A stretch of DNA of 64,000 bases, taken from Erwinia psidii. GTDB taxonomy: Bacteria; Pseudomonadota; Gammaproteobacteria; Enterobacterales; Enterobacteriaceae. Below the pieces are notes generated by a model, which saw nothing but the letters and a program-made list of their open reading frames with translations, had not been told where the DNA came from and did not search any database. Positions 19,610 through 29,952 of the stretch are shown here, in pieces (position 1 is the first letter of the stretch; each line of letters opens with the position of its first letter). The stretch spans positions 62,001 to 126,000 of the forward strand of contig NZ_RHHM01000011.1 in NCBI RefSeq assembly GCF_003846135.1, given 5' to 3'. The position numbers and the translations under genes are program-made.

Positions 19610-21142
19610 ATGGCTATTGCCTCTTTTTATCAGCGCCAGCGAGTGCGTTTGCTCCTGGCGCCAGTGACAGGTGCCATCGGCACGCTGGCTTTTTCACCTT
19701 ATGATTTCTGGCCAGCGGCGCTGATTTCACTGTCCGGCCTGCTGGCCTTAACGCTCAATCGCTCCACCCGACAGGCCACGGCCATCGGCTTTATGTGGGG
19801 TTTCGGCCTGTTTGGCAGCGGTGTTAACTGGGTATATGTCAGTATCGCCACCTTTGGTGGCATGCCTGATGCGATTAACGTGTTTCTGGTACTGCTGCTG
19901 GCGGCGTATCTGTCGCTGTTTACTATGTTGTTCGCTGCCCTGCTCAACCGTTTTTTTCCCCGAACGTCGCTGCTGCGTCTGGTCGTGGCCTCGCCGGTGT
20001 TGTGGCAAATCACTGAGTTTATGCGTGGCTGGATACTGACCGGTTTCCCATGGTTACAGTTTGGCTACAGCCAGATTGACGGTCCACTGAAAGGCCTTGG
20101 ACCGCTGACCGGGGTTGAAGGGATCACTTTCGTGCTGATGATGGTGTCTGGCCTGGCGGTTTACGCTGTGGTAAAACGTCATCTGATGACTGCCATCGCC
20201 GCAGTGGCACTGCTGCTTTTGCCGTGGCCGTTACGTCACATCGGCTGGTACCAACCGTTGCCAGAGCGTGAGGTCAACGTCGCGCTGGTTCAGGGAAATA
20301 TTCCACAGTCAATGAAGTGGGACCCCGAACAGTTGCTCAACACACTGCGCACTTATACCTCTCTCAGCCGCCCCTATCTTGGTAAAGCACGGCTGATTAT
20401 CTGGCCGGAATCCGCCATTCCAGATCTGGAAACCAATCAGCAGCCCTTTCTGAAATCTGTCGATGAAGCATTACGTGCCAGCAGTAGTGGCCTGATCACC
20501 GGGATCGTTGATTCGAGGCTGGAGAATAATCGCTACCACGATTACAACTCAATTATTGTTCTCGGCGACGACAAACCTTACGATTACCATAACAACAACC
20601 GCTATCAGAAAAATCATCTGGTCCCTTTTGGTGAGTTTGTGCCACTGGAAGCCCTGCTGCGCCCGCTAGCCCCTTTCTTTGATTTGCCCATGTCTTCGTT
20701 CAGTCGTGGCGCTTACGTCCAGCCACAACTGAAGGTTGCTGGTTACAATCTGACTGCGGCAATCTGCTATGAAATAATACTTGGGCAACAGCTCAGGGAC
20801 AATTTCCGTCCTGATACTGATTTTCTGCTGACTGTCTCTAACGATGCCTGGTTTGGCCACTCGATCGGTCCGTGGCAGCATTTACAGATGGCACGAATGC
20901 GCGCACTCGAGCTGGGTCGTCCGCTACTGCGTGATACCAATAATGGTGTCACTGCGGTAATAAACGCTGACGGCAATACCGAAAAGATGATACCGCAATT
21001 TAAGACAGAGGTTCTGGAAACCCGGGTCGTGCCAACCCGTGGAATGACACCCTATGCCCGCTTCGGAAACTGGCCGGTGTGGCTAATTACGATACTTTGT
21101 GGTCTGGTGGCGCTTATTAGCCGCTGGTATAAACGCAGCTAA
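19610..21142 (+). CDS. lnt: Apolipoprotein N-acyltransferase
   Basis: This 510-aa inner-membrane enzyme adds the third acyl chain to lipoproteins. About seven N-terminal membrane helices (to about residue 210) precede a periplasmic nitrilase-like domain with the triad Glu ([10 protein letters not shown]), Lys ([10 protein letters not shown]) and Cys (AAICYEI), followed by a C-terminal helix. It is the last gene of the ybeZYX-lnt cluster and has its own terminator. In E. coli gltIJKL follows; here an IS-scarred island follows instead. Confidence 0.97.
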   Translation: MAIASFYQRQRVRLLLAPVTGAIGTLAFSPYDFWPAALISLSGLLALTLNRSTRQATAIGFMWGFGLFGSGVNWVYVSIATFGGMPDAINVFLVLLLAAYLSLFTMLFAALLNRFFPRTSLLRLVVASPVLWQITEFMRGWILTGFPWLQFGYSQIDGPLKGLGPLTGVEGITFVLMMVSGLAVYAVVKRHLMTAIAAVALLLLPWPLRHIGWYQPLPEREVNVALVQGNIPQSMKWDPEQLLNTLRTYTSLSRPYLGKARLIIWPESAIPDLETNQQPFLKSVDEALRASSSGLITGIVDSRLENNRYHDYNSIIVLGDDKPYDYHNNNRYQKNHLVPFGEFVPLEALLRPLAPFFDLPMSSFSRGAYVQPQLKVAGYNLTAAICYEIILGQQLRDNFRPDTDFLLTVSNDAWFGHSIGPWQHLQMARMRALELGRPLLRDTNNGVTAVINADGNTEKMIPQFKTEVLETRVVPTRGMTPYARFGNWPVWLITILCGLVALISRWYKRS

Positions 21143-21152
21143 GCAAGTTATT

Positions 21153-21182
21153 AAGCCGGAGCGCCAGCAGCCCGGCTTTTTT
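21153..21182 (+). terminator. Terminator of lnt
   Basis: AAGCCGG, an 11-nt loop, then CCCGGCTTTTTT. It lies 11 nt after the lnt stop codon. Confidence 0.85.
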
Positions 21183-22017
21183 ATTGCTCACTGCAGCGGT
21201 GAGCGGGAGCAGCAACCGTTTTCAGCCCGGCCTTATTACTTTTACATTAACAGATTAGGCAGAAACTTTTTAAGGCTTTTCCCGTTTCTTTTGGGACGAA
21301 ATCAATACCACCTTCTGCAACAGCAGATGTTGATTCCCTTTTCTCTCCACGCCCGTCATATGAATAAAGAGTTTACTGAAAAATAGGCTATCTTTATTGC
21401 AAATAATGCAGAAAATATTCCGTTTATTATCCCTGTGGCGAAACTGAGAGCGTTCTGGTTAACACCTGGGAGCATCCTTAAACGAACCGGACAAAAAGGG
21501 CATAACTTTTTGGCTTACTTCTGATACTAACAAGCACTGCCGCCGGGAGAGATAACCCGCACAGCACTGTATGCACAAAGAATAGCCAGACTCCAGCCAG
21601 CGTAATGGAAGCGAAAAAGCCACAGGACGCATAATACAGGCGACGATAAACGGGAGTGCAACCATAATAACGTTGCGCCAGGAAACAGGATTTACGCATC
21701 TTTACCGGCAAGTAAAGTCCATCCAGCAATGACCTTTTTGCTAACCAGCAGCCCGGTTACACGGAAATACCTTATAAAAAGCGTTAATTATTTGGAAGTT
21801 TATCCCTGTCCCGGTTTAAACGTTAAGCACTTTTTCTTAACATCTCAATTTTTAATAATCTTATTTGAACACTGTTCTCGCCTTTTTTTATCCCCATTAA
21901 AAAAACCAACAACGCATATCAGGATTGCGTCACACATTAATTTATTAATTAATCCGTACCTTTAAGGCATGCATGTACACTTATTTGTTAATAAGGAAAT
22001 AATAAATGAACGTAGCA
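21183..22017. other. Gene-poor remnant region after lnt
   Basis: About 830 bp with no convincing gene. Overlapping short frames at 21459-21729 (reverse) are Cys/Leu-rich and not conserved in any family I recognise. AT content rises toward 22000. This is where E. coli has gltIJKL, so the segment probably holds deletion and insertion scars. Confidence 0.5.
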
Positions 22018-22236
22018 CCCTTACAGGGTGAGCGTCACGGCTTCGCCGTTCCGATGCTTTGCATGTACCTGAGTCCCACTTTATACTCAGCACCATGTAT
22101 ATCCCGCGCCCCGCCAGACGGCTGGATTTTATCCCCCGATAAATCCGGCGACAGCATGACCCTCTGGATCAACCTCTGCGTTGAGCACATATTAGCCCGT
22201 GGGATTGCCAGCATGGGCGTTCGACGATACTAATGT
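22018..22236 (+). pseudogene. Decayed IS91-family transposase fragment, left copy
   Basis: The segment shares order and wording with the fragment at 23570-23905. Shared blocks include ATGTATATCCCGCGCCCCGC (left) against ATGTGCATCCCACGCCCCGC (right), both followed by CAGACG, then TCTGCGTTGA, and CATGGGCGTTCG before the TACT ending MGVRRY. The reading frame is closed by a stop soon after the ATG (CCCCGATAA) and again after MGVRRY. It is therefore a short degenerate copy of the 5' part of the same transposase gene. It lies directly upstream of the unknown AT-rich gene. Confidence 0.6.
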
Positions 22237-22340
22237 GTCCTACTCAATGGCGCTTTGAACCGCGAAAATAAGTACACAGCGTTATCATTTTAGGGGTAAA
22301 CTAACAGCTTTCTATTAATGACCTCAGGGAGCTATATTCA

Positions 22341-23516
22341 ATGCCATCCATTAATTCATCTCACTCAGCACATTTTTCTTCAATTACCTTACCCGATCCG
22401 TTGTCTCAAGAAAAAAAGGTCGCCACAGATAAAAATGCTTTCAAAGAAAACATGATGCGCGACATTGCGACACTCAAAATAAATGGCATAATTTTTAATA
22501 AAAAACAAAACCAGCTATTGAACAGTGACACATTAATGAATGTTAACCCGGCTAAGCTGACCAATATTCAGGACATTGTTACTCCAGGTGAAGAGTATAT
22601 GTTTGAGGATTTGATAACTGGAAATAAAACAATAGTGGATGTTGCTCGGTGTATCATGATTGCTGAAGAAATCACCATGCAAAAAGGAGCCAAAAATATT
22701 AGTTTTGAATGTGGTGCAGTATCATCAGGAAATCTCACAACCTCCCCTCTCACCGCCGAAAATTATCAACAGGGTATGGCTTTCCTTCTGAGTTGTAAGA
22801 CCAAACATTGCGACTTCCCGGGTGCTGCAGGAGGAAATTATCCGTTAGCAGAATATTTATCAAATGATGGAATTTCTATAAAAATAAATGATAAACACAA
22901 CGATTTCATCGGACACTTTAATGTCTGGAAGCTAGATTCTGGCGATTTTTGTATCGGCACCGTCGCCATGAAAAATAATAGCAGAAAAAGCGATTACAGC
23001 CCTAAAAACCTTAAACATCTTTTGTTAAGCCAGGCAGTTAACCTGCTTGAAAATAATCAAGGGGCACAAAGAGTATTGATTGGTATGGGAGGACATAATA
23101 TGAAAAATATTCTCCCTGACAGCTTTAACCAAAACAGCAAGGGGTATAAGGTGTTGGGACGATTACGCCATGCTGAAAACCACAGTTTCCCACAGGGAGA
23201 CGTAAAAACATTAGAGAGAATCACAGGCATGGCAGTCTACGACAAGGAAATAAATATTAACAATCAGGAAGCTATTGGCATGCAAGAGAATCAAAGAAAA
23301 GATTTCAAAAATGCTCTTATTATCCTGGACAGAAATAACGAAAATGCCAGAGATAGTGATGGCATCGCGCAGGCAAAAAAAATTCTTCAAAATTACGAAG
23401 ACAATAATAACCTGACCGAGGATCAGAAATTCTACCGCGAATTAACAATGATGGAAGCAACAGTCAAGAAGCGGATTCGAGCTCAATTTTGGGCGACTCA
23501 AAAAAAATCGGATTAA
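22341..23516 (+). CDS. AT-rich protein of unknown function, candidate secreted effector
   Basis: I do not recognise this 391-aa protein. It is visibly more AT-rich than the flanking core genes and rich in Asn, Lys and Ile. The first 14 residues contain six serines and no acidic residue, and no Sec signal peptide or membrane helix is seen; this pattern is common in type III effectors but is not proof. Notable segments are NISFECGAVSSGN (near residue 124), FPGAAGGNYPLAEYLSNDG and FIGHFNVWKLDSGDFC (about 189-204). The Cys124/His192/Asp199 spacing could suit a papain-like fold, which is speculation. The C-terminus is a charged helical region. The ATG follows CAGGGAGCTATATTCA. Only an imperfect hrp-box half (TGAACC at about 22256) lies upstream. 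IS91 fragments flank it, indicating acquisition by transfer. Confidence 0.75.
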   Translation: MPSINSSHSAHFSSITLPDPLSQEKKVATDKNAFKENMMRDIATLKINGIIFNKKQNQLLNSDTLMNVNPAKLTNIQDIVTPGEEYMFEDLITGNKTIVDVARCIMIAEEITMQKGAKNISFECGAVSSGNLTTSPLTAENYQQGMAFLLSCKTKHCDFPGAAGGNYPLAEYLSNDGISIKINDKHNDFIGHFNVWKLDSGDFCIGTVAMKNNSRKSDYSPKNLKHLLLSQAVNLLENNQGAQRVLIGMGGHNMKNILPDSFNQNSKGYKVLGRLRHAENHSFPQGDVKTLERITGMAVYDKEININNQEAIGMQENQRKDFKNALIILDRNNENARDSDGIAQAKKILQNYEDNNNLTEDQKFYRELTMMEATVKKRIRAQFWATQKKSD

Positions 23517-23569
23517 ATGTATTAGTCTCGATGGTTAGTAATCTCAAACGCATTTTTTGGGCTTCCTGA

Positions 23570-23905
23570 GAGCGTAGCACGCCTGCGAAGCTTCGGGCAT
23601 TTGCATGACCGGAGCTCCGCTTTATATTCTGCTGCCATGTGCATCCCACGCCCCGCCAGACGCCTTTCCACCGTCGATGACGGCTGGAACCGCTACCTCG
23701 AAAAACACGGCGACAACGTAGCCAGTGGACACGCCTCTGCGTTGAACGCATGCCTGCCTGTGCCACCTGCGCCATGGGCGTTCGCCGCTACTGCTGTGCA
23801 TCACCGCACTGCACCCACTCCCGCTTATTCTGCCAGAGCTGTAAGTCAAAGGCATGCAGCGCCTGCGACATGAAGTCCACTGAGCATGTAGATCGCTGAG
23901 CAACA
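23570..23905 (+). pseudogene. Decayed IS91-family transposase fragment, right copy
   Basis: An ATG at 23637 opens MCIPRPARRL then WNRYLEKHGDN. After a frame change the sequence continues as VERMPACATCAMGVRRYCCA then CTHSRLFCQSCKSKACSACD. The repeated Cys pairs are the zinc-binding N-terminal domain of Y2 (IS91-like) transposases. A stop follows STEHVDR, and the catalytic domain is missing. It is a frameshifted 3'-truncated remnant in the same orientation as the copy at 22018. Confidence 0.7.
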
Positions 23906-24171
23906 GCACATTCTTCCAGACTGCAGAAATGAAAGAAATAACCGGTGCCGCGAATGGCTATTACGAAAAGGTCAACGGGAACCCTGGCGACCACAGCGCA
24001 TGGGCTAACCGTTGGTTCGAGGCTGGCAAAAATGCTTATAACAACCGGGGGAAAATCGTGGCTACTCCGGTAAAAGTAACGCGCTTTAATTTAAAGAAAT
24101 CCATTATTATTTTTTAGGTTTAAAGGGCAGCCTGACATTTTATGTGGCTGCTCTTTTATTTATGATGATGT
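23906..24171. other. Short remnant and terminator before ybeL
   Basis: A 62-aa frame at 23929-24117 (MKEITGAANGYYEKVNGNPG onward) matches no family I know and may be a gene tail. A hairpin GCAGCC-N14-GGCTGC followed by TCTTTTATTT at about 24127-24149 would terminate transcription on the plus strand. This suggests that a gene once ended here. Confidence 0.4.
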
Positions 24172-24654
24172 TTATGGCGCGAAAGGGAGCCGCTGGAACT
24201 GATCGTTGCCGCATTCCGGGCAGCGGGTCAGGGTTTCCGGGGTGTAAATCGCACGGGCGAACTGACATTTTTCACAGACCAGATTGCCAAGCCCCACCAC
24301 TTCACCACTTTGATAGACACCGTGGTGGTTTAGATCCTGAAAAACTTCACGCCATTCCAGCTGGCTTTTATCGGTAATGTCCGCCAGCTCCTTCCATATG
24401 CTTTCACGAATAATGCGCATAAACACGCTGTCATCGCTGTCGTTCCGGTTTTCAGTGTAGCTACGGGCAAACTCTTCCAGATCACGGCGCACAGCTCTGG
24501 CGACATCATCAATCTGACCTCGTGTCAGCTCACCGCGGTTATTCATTCGTTGGCGGGCGTTTTCAACCAGCGCATCAATATCGTGGTCGCCTTTGTTGAT
24601 CCTCTCAGTCAGAGATGACACCAGTTCGTGATAATACTGAGCAACCTTGTTCAT
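24172..24654 (-). CDS. ybeL: Zinc-ribbon protein YbeL
   Basis: This 160-aa cytosolic protein of the DUF1451 type has the same length as E. coli YbeL. The N-terminal two thirds are charged and alpha-helical (MNKVAQYYHELVSSLTERIN). The C-terminus holds a zinc ribbon CEKCQ ... CPECGNDQF. Function is unknown. The ATG at 24654 follows GGAGGGAAAA on the minus strand; an in-frame ATG 25 codons upstream is not favoured. It is divergent from leuS, as in E. coli. Confidence 0.92.
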   Translation of the reverse strand: MNKVAQYYHELVSSLTERINKGDHDIDALVENARQRMNNRGELTRGQIDDVARAVRRDLEEFARSYTENRNDSDDSVFMRIIRESIWKELADITDKSQLEWREVFQDLNHHGVYQSGEVVGLGNLVCEKCQFARAIYTPETLTRCPECGNDQFQRLPFAP

Positions 24655-24867
24655 TTTTCCCTCCGGCCGTAGCCTGTTAATCACGTTTTCAGTGTAGCGT
24701 CGATCCTGTGATGGCGAAGAGCGGACCATGAAATTTGCCAGATATCTTCCAGCTTGCAGAGAAATCCCCCGCGACTGCCCGGATACTGTTGTTGCGCCGG
24801 GGCCGAATCAGCTATGCTATGCCGATCAGAATAAATGCGTAAAGTTTACAAAGGACCACTGGCTGCC

Positions 24868-27450
24868 ATGCAAGAGCAATACCGCCCGGAAGAGATAGAA
24901 TCCCAGGTTCAGAAACATTGGGACGAGAAGCAAACGTTTAAAGTCGTCGAAGAGGAAGGTAAAGAGAAGTATTACTGCCTCTCCATGCTGCCCTATCCTT
25001 CTGGCCGCCTACATATGGGCCACGTCCGTAACTACACCATTGGTGACGTTATTTCCCGCTACCAGCGTATGCTGGGTAAAAACGTGTTGCAGCCCATTGG
25101 CTGGGATGCGTTCGGCCTGCCAGCAGAGGGGGCTGCGGTCAAAAACAACACGGCGCCTGCCCCCTGGACCTATGACAATATCGCCTACATGAAAAACCAG
25201 CTTAAACTGCTGGGTTTTGGCTATGACTGGAGCCGCGAACTGGCAACCTGTCAGCCAGAATATTATCGCTGGGAGCAATGGTTTTTTACCCGCCTTTACG
25301 AGAAAGGTCTGGTCTACAAAAAAACCTCTGCCGTTAACTGGTGCCCTAATGACCAGACGGTGCTGGCCAATGAACAGGTGATTGAGGGCTGCTGCTGGCG
25401 CTGTGACAGCAAAGTGGAGCGCAAAGAGATCCCACAGTGGTTTATCAAAATCACTGACTATGCTGATGAGCTGTTAAGCGATCTGGACACGCTGGAAAGC
25501 TGGCCGGAACAGGTCAAGACCATGCAGCGTAACTGGATAGGCCGTTCTGAAGGTGTTGAGATCACCTTTGACGTCGCTGACAGTGATGAAAAGCTGACCG
25601 TCTACACCACCCGCCCGGATACCTTTATGGGAGCCACCTACCTGGCCGTAGCTGCGGGGCACCCACTGGCCGCACACGCTGCGGTCAGTCAACCCGCGCT
25701 GGCCGATTTTATCGCTGAATGCCGTAACACCAAAGTGGCTGAAGCGGAAATGGCCACCATGGAGAAAAAAGGCATGGCAACCGGGACGTTTGCGATTCAT
25801 CCACTGAGTGGTGAAAAGCTGCCGGTGTGGGTCGCTAACTTTGTGCTGATGGAGTATGGCACCGGCGCGGTAATGGCGGTTCCGGGCCACGACCAGCGTG
25901 ACTGGGAGTTTGCCACTAAATATGGCCTGCCTGTAATCCCTGTCATTCTGAATGCCGATGGCAGCAAACCCGATGTGCGCGAATCAGCGATGACCGAGAA
26001 AGGCACGCTGTTTAACTCCGGCGAGTTTGACGGCATGTCATATGAAGATGGCTTTAATGCGATCGCCAACAGGCTGGGCGAACAGGGCGTCGGTGAACGC
26101 AAGGTCAACTATCGCCTGCGCGACTGGGGCGTATCGCGTCAGCGCTACTGGGGCGCGCCAATTCCAATGGTGACCCTTGAAGATGGTACGGTGATGCCAA
26201 CGCCAGACGATCAGCTACCGGTGATCCTGCCGGAAGATGTAGTAATGGATGGCATTACCAGCCCTATTAAGGCCGATCCACAATGGGCCAAAACGACGGT
26301 CAATGGCCAGCCTGCCCTGCGCGAGACGGATACTTTCGATACGTTTATGGAATCATCCTGGTATTATGCACGCTACACCTGCCCGGATTACGATAAAGGT
26401 ATGCTTGATCCGGCCGCGGCTAATTACTGGTTGCCGGTCGATCAGTATGTCGGTGGTATTGAACACGCCATCATGCATTTGCTCTACTTCCGCTTCTTCC
26501 ACAAACTGCTGCGGGATGCCGGACTGGTCACTTCCAATGAACCAGCCAAACGCCTGCTGTGCCAGGGTATGGTTCTGGCTGATGCCTTCTACTATCAGGG
26601 TGTGAATGGCGAGCGTAACTGGGTTTCTCCGGTGGATGTTACCGTAGAGCGCGATGAGAAAGGCCGTATTATCAAAGCCAGCGACGCGGCCGGTCATGAA
26701 CTGATTTATGCCGGCATGAGCAAGATGTCGAAGTCAAAAAACAACGGCATTGACCCTCAGGTTATGGTTGAACGTTACGGCGCGGATACCGTGCGCCTGT
26801 TTATGATGTTTGCTTCTCCGGCAGAAATGACTCTGGAATGGCAGGAATCCGGCGTTGAGGGTGCGAATCGCTTCCTCAAGCGTGTCTGGAAGCTGGTTTT
26901 CGAACACACTGAAAAAGGCCAGACGGCTAAGCTGGACATTGCAACGCTGAATGATGAGCAGAAAGCCTTGCGTCGCGATTTGCACAAAACCATCGCTAAA
27001 GTATCGGATGATATTGGCCGTCGTCAGACGTTCAACACTGCGATCGCGGCGATTATGGAACTGATGAACAAGCTGGCCCGCGCTCCGCAAGAAAGCGAGC
27101 AGGATCGCGCTCTTGTCCAGGAAGCGCTGCTGGCGGTGGTGCGCATGCTCTATCCATTCACGCCGCACGCCAGCTTTACGCTGTGGCAGGCGCTGGGTGG
27201 TGCTGGTGATGTGGACAATGCGGCATGGCCAGAAACTGACGAAACGGCGCTGGTCGAGGATTCTCTGCTGGTGGTGGTGCAGGTCAATGGTAAAGTACGT
27301 GGCAAAATTACCGTCGCGGCCGACAGCACGCAGGAACAGGTTCAGGCTCGCGCTGCACAGGAGCATCTGGTCGCCAAATATCTTGCAGGCGTTACCATAC
27401 GTAAAGTGATTTACGTACCGGGTAAGCTGCTGAATCTGGTGGTGGGTTGA
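24868..27450 (+). CDS. leuS: Leucyl-tRNA synthetase
   Basis: This 860-aa class I synthetase has the same length as E. coli LeuS. HIGH appears as HMGH in [13 protein letters not shown] (near residue 50). The CP1 editing domain contains [13 protein letters not shown] and [10 protein letters not shown], and KMSKS appears as [11 protein letters not shown] near 618. ATG 24868 ([12 protein letters not shown]) matches the family; an in-frame ATG at 24835 would add 11 residues. The stop lies just before lptE, with a 14-nt gap to the proposed GTG start. Confidence 0.98.
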   Translation: MQEQYRPEEIESQVQKHWDEKQTFKVVEEEGKEKYYCLSMLPYPSGRLHMGHVRNYTIGDVISRYQRMLGKNVLQPIGWDAFGLPAEGAAVKNNTAPAPWTYDNIAYMKNQLKLLGFGYDWSRELATCQPEYYRWEQWFFTRLYEKGLVYKKTSAVNWCPNDQTVLANEQVIEGCCWRCDSKVERKEIPQWFIKITDYADELLSDLDTLESWPEQVKTMQRNWIGRSEGVEITFDVADSDEKLTVYTTRPDTFMGATYLAVAAGHPLAAHAAVSQPALADFIAECRNTKVAEAEMATMEKKGMATGTFAIHPLSGEKLPVWVANFVLMEYGTGAVMAVPGHDQRDWEFATKYGLPVIPVILNADGSKPDVRESAMTEKGTLFNSGEFDGMSYEDGFNAIANRLGEQGVGERKVNYRLRDWGVSRQRYWGAPIPMVTLEDGTVMPTPDDQLPVILPEDVVMDGITSPIKADPQWAKTTVNGQPALRETDTFDTFMESSWYYARYTCPDYDKGMLDPAAANYWLPVDQYVGGIEHAIMHLLYFRFFHKLLRDAGLVTSNEPAKRLLCQGMVLADAFYYQGVNGERNWVSPVDVTVERDEKGRIIKASDAAGHELIYAGMSKMSKSKNNGIDPQVMVERYGADTVRLFMMFASPAEMTLEWQESGVEGANRFLKRVWKLVFEHTEKGQTAKLDIATLNDEQKALRRDLHKTIAKVSDDIGRRQTFNTAIAAIMELMNKLARAPQESEQDRALVQEALLAVVRMLYPFTPHASFTLWQALGGAGDVDNAAWPETDETALVEDSLLVVVQVNGKVRGKITVAADSTQEQVQARAAQEHLVAKYLAGVTIRKVIYVPGKLLNLVVG

Positions 27451-27464
27451 TGTCAGGAGGAAAT

Positions 27465-28061
27465 GTGCGACATCCGATAACAGTATTGCTGGTGAGTCTG
27501 GCGGTGTTGATCACCGCCGGGTGTGGTTTTCATTTACGCGGAACCACCTCGGTCCCACCAGAGATGAAAACCCTGATTGTCGACTCTGGCGATCCTTACG
27601 GGCCACTGGCTCGGGCAGTACGTGAAGAGTTACGTCTCAATAATGTGACCATTCTGGAAAAACCAGGTATGCGTAAGGACGTCCCGTCACTGCGTCTGGG
27701 AGCGGAAACACAACATCAGGATACAGCAACTATCTTCCAGGATGGAAAAACGGCCGAATACTCTCTGATGATGACCGTCAGTGCACAGGTACTGGTACCG
27801 AATAAGGGCATCTATCCTCTCAGTGTTACGATCTACCGCTCGTTCTTCGATAACCCGCTGGCCGCATTGGCGAAAGACTCTGAACAGTCGATTATTGTTA
27901 GCGAAATGCGGACACAGGCGGCACAACAGCTGGTGCGTAAGCTGCTGACGGTTCATGTTGCGGAAAACGATGCATCGGTCAATACGCTGGGTCCTGTACC
28001 AGCGGCACCTGAAGTTATCTCACCAGGTTCCACGCTGTCGAACAGTTCTTACGCCAGATGA
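27465..28061 (+). CDS. lptE: LPS-assembly lipoprotein LptE
   Basis: This 198-aa outer-membrane lipoprotein plugs LptD and helps insert LPS. The lipobox is LITAG-C within a short signal peptide, followed by GFHLRGT as in the family. I choose GTG 27465, which sits 6 nt after CAGGAGGA and gives an N-terminus like E. coli [19 protein letters not shown]. Upstream ATGs at 27447/27450 would place the Shine-Dalgarno inside the gene. The stop overlaps the holA start (ATGA). Confidence 0.93.
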   Translation: MRHPITVLLVSLAVLITAGCGFHLRGTTSVPPEMKTLIVDSGDPYGPLARAVREELRLNNVTILEKPGMRKDVPSLRLGAETQHQDTATIFQDGKTAEYSLMMTVSAQVLVPNKGIYPLSVTIYRSFFDNPLAALAKDSEQSIIVSEMRTQAAQQLVRKLLTVHVAENDASVNTLGPVPAAPEVISPGSTLSNSSYAR

Positions 28062-29089
28062 TCAGGATTTATCCTGAGCAACTCGGTGTGCAGCTCAACG
28101 AGGGGCTGCGCACCAGGTACCTCTTCACCGGCAATGACCCCCTGCTGCTGCAGGAATCTCAGGATGCCGTAAGATCGGCGGCCCAACCACAGGGATTCAC
28201 CGAATACTTCAGCACTGAGATTGATGCTCACACCGACTGGCAATCGATTTTCAGTACCTGTCAGACAATGAGCCTGTTTGCCAGCCGAAAGATCCTGTCG
28301 CTGGCATTTACAGAAAACGGTCCCACCGCAGCCATGGCAGAACAGCTAATAACGCTGTCAACCCTGTTGCACAACGATATCCTGCTGCTATTGCGCTTGC
28401 CTAAACTCACCAAAGCACAGGAAAACAGCGCCTGGTTTAAAGCACTCAGCCAGAATGCCGCGCTGGTGCCCTGCCAGACGCCTGAGCACGCCCTGCTGCC
28501 CCGCTGGGTTGCCAACAGAGCGAAAAGCATGAAGCTGGTGCTGGACGATGCCGCCATTCAGCTGTTGTGTTACTGTTATGAAGGCAATCTTCTGGCACTC
28601 AGTCAGGCGATTGAACGCCTGTCGCTGATGTGGCCGGACGGCAAGCTGACCCTGCCACGGGTTGAACAGGCAGTCAACGACGCGGCACATTTCACACCGT
28701 TTCACTGGGTTGATGCCATGCTCGCGGGAAAAAGTAAGCGCGCGCAACACATCCTGCGGCAGTTGCAGTCGGAGGGGTGCGAGCCGGTAATTTTAATGCG
28801 CACCCTTCAGCGTGAACTGATGCTGTTGCTGACGCTGCAACGACAGATGCATGCCACCCCGTTGCGCACGCTGTTTGATCAGCACCGTGTCTGGCAAAAC
28901 CGGCGTTCGCTGTTCAGTGAAGTCCTGCAGCGCCTGTCAGCAAAGCAACTGGCTCAGTCAGTCCATCTCCTGGCAAACACTGAACTGAGCCTGAAGCAGG
29001 ATTATGGCCACAATGTCTGGCCGGAACTGGCGACGCTGTCACTGCTGTTGTGCAGCAGTTCATTTCCTGAGGATTTCTGCCATGTCTGA
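28058..29089 (+). CDS. holA: DNA polymerase III delta subunit
   Basis: This 343-aa clamp-loader subunit opens the beta clamp. It has the family N-terminus [20 protein letters not shown], the domain I motif [10 protein letters not shown], and the C-terminal collar region. It overlaps lptE by 4 nt and nadD by 8 nt, which implies a coupled lptE-holA-nadD unit. Confidence 0.96.
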   Translation: MIRIYPEQLGVQLNEGLRTRYLFTGNDPLLLQESQDAVRSAAQPQGFTEYFSTEIDAHTDWQSIFSTCQTMSLFASRKILSLAFTENGPTAAMAEQLITLSTLLHNDILLLLRLPKLTKAQENSAWFKALSQNAALVPCQTPEHALLPRWVANRAKSMKLVLDDAAIQLLCYCYEGNLLALSQAIERLSLMWPDGKLTLPRVEQAVNDAAHFTPFHWVDAMLAGKSKRAQHILRQLQSEGCEPVILMRTLQRELMLLLTLQRQMHATPLRTLFDQHRVWQNRRSLFSEVLQRLSAKQLAQSVHLLANTELSLKQDYGHNVWPELATLSLLLCSSSFPEDFCHV

Positions 29090-29738
29090 CCACAGAAGGC
29101 TACAGGCGTTATTTGGCGGCACCTTTGATCCTGTGCATTATGGTCATCTGCATCCCGTCAGGGCACTGGCAGAGCAGACCGGACTGCAAAAAATAACCCT
29201 GATGCCCAACAATATCCCGCCACACCGGCCCCAGCCTGAGGCCTCTCCCGCCCAACGGGTGACGATGCTGGAGCTGGCTATTGCTGGCGACCCGTTGTTC
29301 GATATTGATTTACGCGAAATGCAGCGCACCACGCCGTCCTATACCGTTGAAACCCTTGCTGCGCTGCGAAAAGAACGCGGTAAATACCAGCCTCTGGGAT
29401 TTATCATTGGTCAGGATTCTCTGCTCAACCTGCACCAGTGGTACTGCTGGCAGGAATTACCTGACTATTGCCATTTGTTGGTTCTTAAACGTCCAGGCTA
29501 CCCTGAGACGATGCAGACACCGGCACTGGAGGAGTGGCTGCAAGCACATCGGACAGAGGATATTTCCCGTTTGCATCACTCCCCCTCCGGCTGCGTTTTT
29601 CTTGCTGAAACATCACTGCTGCCTGTCTCAGCGACAGAGATCCGCGCACGGCGTCATGCTGGACTCCCCTGTGAGGGGTTACTCCCGGCTACGGTGATCG
29701 AATGGATTGATCAACAGGGGATATATCCAGCGTTATAA
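29082..29738 (+). CDS. nadD: Nicotinate-mononucleotide adenylyltransferase
   Basis: This 218-aa enzyme makes nicotinate adenine dinucleotide in NAD synthesis. The nucleotidyltransferase signature [12 protein letters not shown] is near residues 12-23 and the C-terminal SATEIRARR is the ISSTxxR equivalent. ATG 29082 lies inside the holA 3' end after TGAGGATTTCTGCC. In E. coli cobC and rsfS follow; here two chitinases and a scarred region come first. Confidence 0.96.
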   Translation: MSDHRRLQALFGGTFDPVHYGHLHPVRALAEQTGLQKITLMPNNIPPHRPQPEASPAQRVTMLELAIAGDPLFDIDLREMQRTTPSYTVETLAALRKERGKYQPLGFIIGQDSLLNLHQWYCWQELPDYCHLLVLKRPGYPETMQTPALEEWLQAHRTEDISRLHHSPSGCVFLAETSLLPVSATEIRARRHAGLPCEGLLPATVIEWIDQQGIYPAL

Positions 29739-29952
29739 AAGTAATCCCGCATGTTGCAGAATTCTCATCGGCCGCTTCTTATTCTTACCCCCTTATCATT
29801 TCTGTTGATGCCAAATAGCTTCAATATTTCAATTAATTAATAGCTAATTATTCGACTTCAGATCGGGCTCCCAGCATTGTATTACCACACCATATTAATG
29901 GTGATGGAACCTCTTTATATCTATGGCAGGTTAGCCTGAGGAATTAACAGAA

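Noticed and set aside
21459-21729. Hydrophobic reverse-strand ORFs after lnt
   Set aside because: Two overlapping frames of similar length, Cys-rich and without a ribosome site or a recognisable domain.
22240-22340. Possible hrp box upstream of the unknown gene
   Set aside because: Only TGAACC is present; the spacing to the CACAGC segment is about 13 and the CCAC partner is absent, so it does not meet the consensus.
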